NCBI GenBank assembly: GCA_002316385.1
Contig: DCDL01000046.1
Coordinates: forward strand, 5,298-10,543
Source of the DNA: Clostridium sp. UBA1056
GTDB lineage: Bacteria > Bacillota > Clostridia > Clostridiales > Clostridiaceae
Direction: 5' to 3'
DNA: 5,246 bases
The notes below the pieces were generated by a model. It was not told the origin of the DNA. It saw nothing but the letters and a program-made list of their open reading frames with translations, and did not search any database. Positions 4,848 through 5,246 of the stretch are shown here, piece after piece; position 1 is the first letter of the stretch, and every line of letters starts with the position of its first letter. A program made the translations under genes and the position numbers.

Positions 4848-5000
4848 AGAGTTTCAAATCATGGTGGAAGAGTACAAGATCAATGTCCAGCAACTGCAGA
4901 ACCTTTGTAACAGCATTTTATGGTGGAGCAGAAAGATACATTGGATGATGAAACAATAGCTTTAAAAATAGGGTTAGATATAGAAGAGATTAAAATTTAA
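4848..5000 (+). pseudogene. frame-broken coding relic, family uncertain
   Basis: Three frames carry coding-like pieces. ATG 4861 opens 32 codons (MVEEYKINVQQLQNL...) to TAG 4957-4959. Another frame reads CRTFVTAFYGGAERYIG and stops. ATG 4920 opens 26 codons (MVEQKDTLDDETIALKIG LDIEEIKI) to TAA 4998-5000. The last piece resembles the short helical C-terminus (ETIALKIGLDIEEIK) that ends many Rpn/PD-(D/E)XK transposase-like nucleases, which is a resemblance only. None of the ATGs has a good RBS. ATGGTGGA occurs at both 4861 and 4920, so a small duplication may be involved. I read it as the 3' end of a decayed gene that keeps its terminator. Confidence 0.35.
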
Positions 5001-5018
5001 GACATGAACTTTAATACA

Positions 5019-5051
5019 GGTAGGCTTTAAAATAGGCCTATCTTATTTTTA
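5019..5051 (+). terminator. rho-independent terminator after the relic and the WYL gene
   Basis: GGTAGGCTT (5019-5027) pairs with AGGCCTATC (5034-5042) over 9 bp including two G-U, with a 6-base loop, followed by TTATTTTTA. It is the first good terminator downstream of the WYL gene, and would also have served the relic just before it. Confidence 0.75.
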
Positions 5052-5112
5052 TGGTAAAACCTTTATTTTACAATAAATCATTTATTTGGTACTATATTAG
5101 TGTATAAGTTAC

Positions 5113-5130
5113 AAGGCATCTTTAAAAAAT
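5113..5130. repeat. inverted copy of the window's first 18 bases
   Basis: The reverse complement of 5113-5130 is ATTTTTTAAAGATGCCTT. Bases 1-18 read ATTTTTTGAAGATGCCTT. They differ at one position. The match stops abruptly after base 18; what precedes base 1 is not visible. It could be a terminal inverted repeat or two copies of one dispersed sequence. Confidence 0.45.
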
Positions 5131-5137
5131 AAATAAG

Positions 5138-5245
5138 TCAGAATGATCGTCTATTTTGTGTTATCTGATGACTACACGCTCTAATACTCCCATCGCACTC
5201 TGTGAAAGCGATTAGCACCAAATCAGAGATTTGGGCTCTCTGCTT
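5138..5245 (-). CDS. possible C-terminal fragment of a gene entering from the right edge
   Basis: On the minus strand one frame is open from the window edge to TGA at 5140-5138, giving 35 residues (KQRAQISDLVLIAFTECDGS, then IRACSHQITQNRRSF). The other two minus frames are closed early. G+C at 5161-5246 is about 44% by count (38 of 86), well above the rest of the window, as in a different kind of sequence. The peptide contains no methionine and matches no family I recognise. The same DNA carries several hairpins, so it may instead be a structured or repeated noncoding element that happens to be open. If real, it converges on the WYL gene and would end without an obvious terminator of its own. 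Confidence 0.25.
   Translation of the reverse strand, partial: KQRAQISDLVLIAFTECDGSIRACSHQITQNRRSF
5181..5237. other. clustered hairpins in G+C-richer right edge
   Basis: CCAAATC / GATTTGG (5218-5224 with 5228-5234, loop AGA) is extended by AGC/GCT (5214-5216 with 5235-5237) after one bulged base. Next to it ATCGC / GCGAT (5192-5196 with 5208-5212) pairs, and CTAAT (5181-5185) can alternatively pair with ATTAG (5211-5215). The cluster looks like a folded RNA or the end of a repeat element, truncated by the window. Confidence 0.45.
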
Positions 5246-5246
5246 T

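Overview
This is an AT-rich window (roughly 30% G+C by eye) from a low-G+C Firmicute, most likely a Clostridium- or Lachnospiraceae-type anaerobe. The signs are strong purine-rich ribosome binding sites, a TTG start, AT-rich codon use, and genes carried as single units each with its own promoter and terminator. No rRNA, tRNA, CRISPR array or intact transposase was seen.

Layout. 1-248: no intact gene. Coding-like peptides jump between three frames, suggesting a decayed gene; an extended -10 promoter and a strong RBS lead into the first gene. 249-1106 (+): AraC-type regulator with a C-terminal GyrI-like ligand-binding domain. 1107-1748 (642 bases without a gene over about 42 codons): a 30-base dyad, a strong terminator, a second hairpin, then what looks like a separate short transcription unit (about 1366-1637). 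That unit has its own promoter, a folded leader, a 41-codon ORF and a terminator overlapping its stop codon; the promoter of the next gene follows. 1749-3038 (+): serine beta-lactamase-like hydrolase. 3039-3307: a repeat copy and hairpins, including a terminator between convergent genes. 3308-3730 (-): small FMN-binding split-barrel (PNPOx-like) protein. 3731-3851: compact divergent promoter region whose palindrome contains both -35 boxes. 3852-4784 (+): HTH-WYL (YafY-type) regulator starting at TTG. 4785-5246: another repeat copy, a frame-broken gene relic, a terminator, and a right edge of clearly higher G+C carrying hairpins and a 35-codon open frame entering from the right.

The genes do not form one pathway. 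Two are ligand-sensing one-component regulators, and two are small enzymes of families often found in accessory and stress or detoxification loci. The WYL regulator and the PNPOx-like gene share a divergent promoter, so the first plausibly controls the second. The targets of the AraC-type protein are unknown.

The least expected content is between the genes. A diverged repeat occurs three times in the same orientation about 1.7 kb apart (1369-1415, 3107-3148, 4796-4837). The first copy can fold into a closed two-stem structure with a competing hairpin, just downstream of a promoter. In addition, the first 18 bases of the window recur as a 17/18 inverted copy at 5113-5130, so the segment may be bounded by a repeated or mobile sequence.
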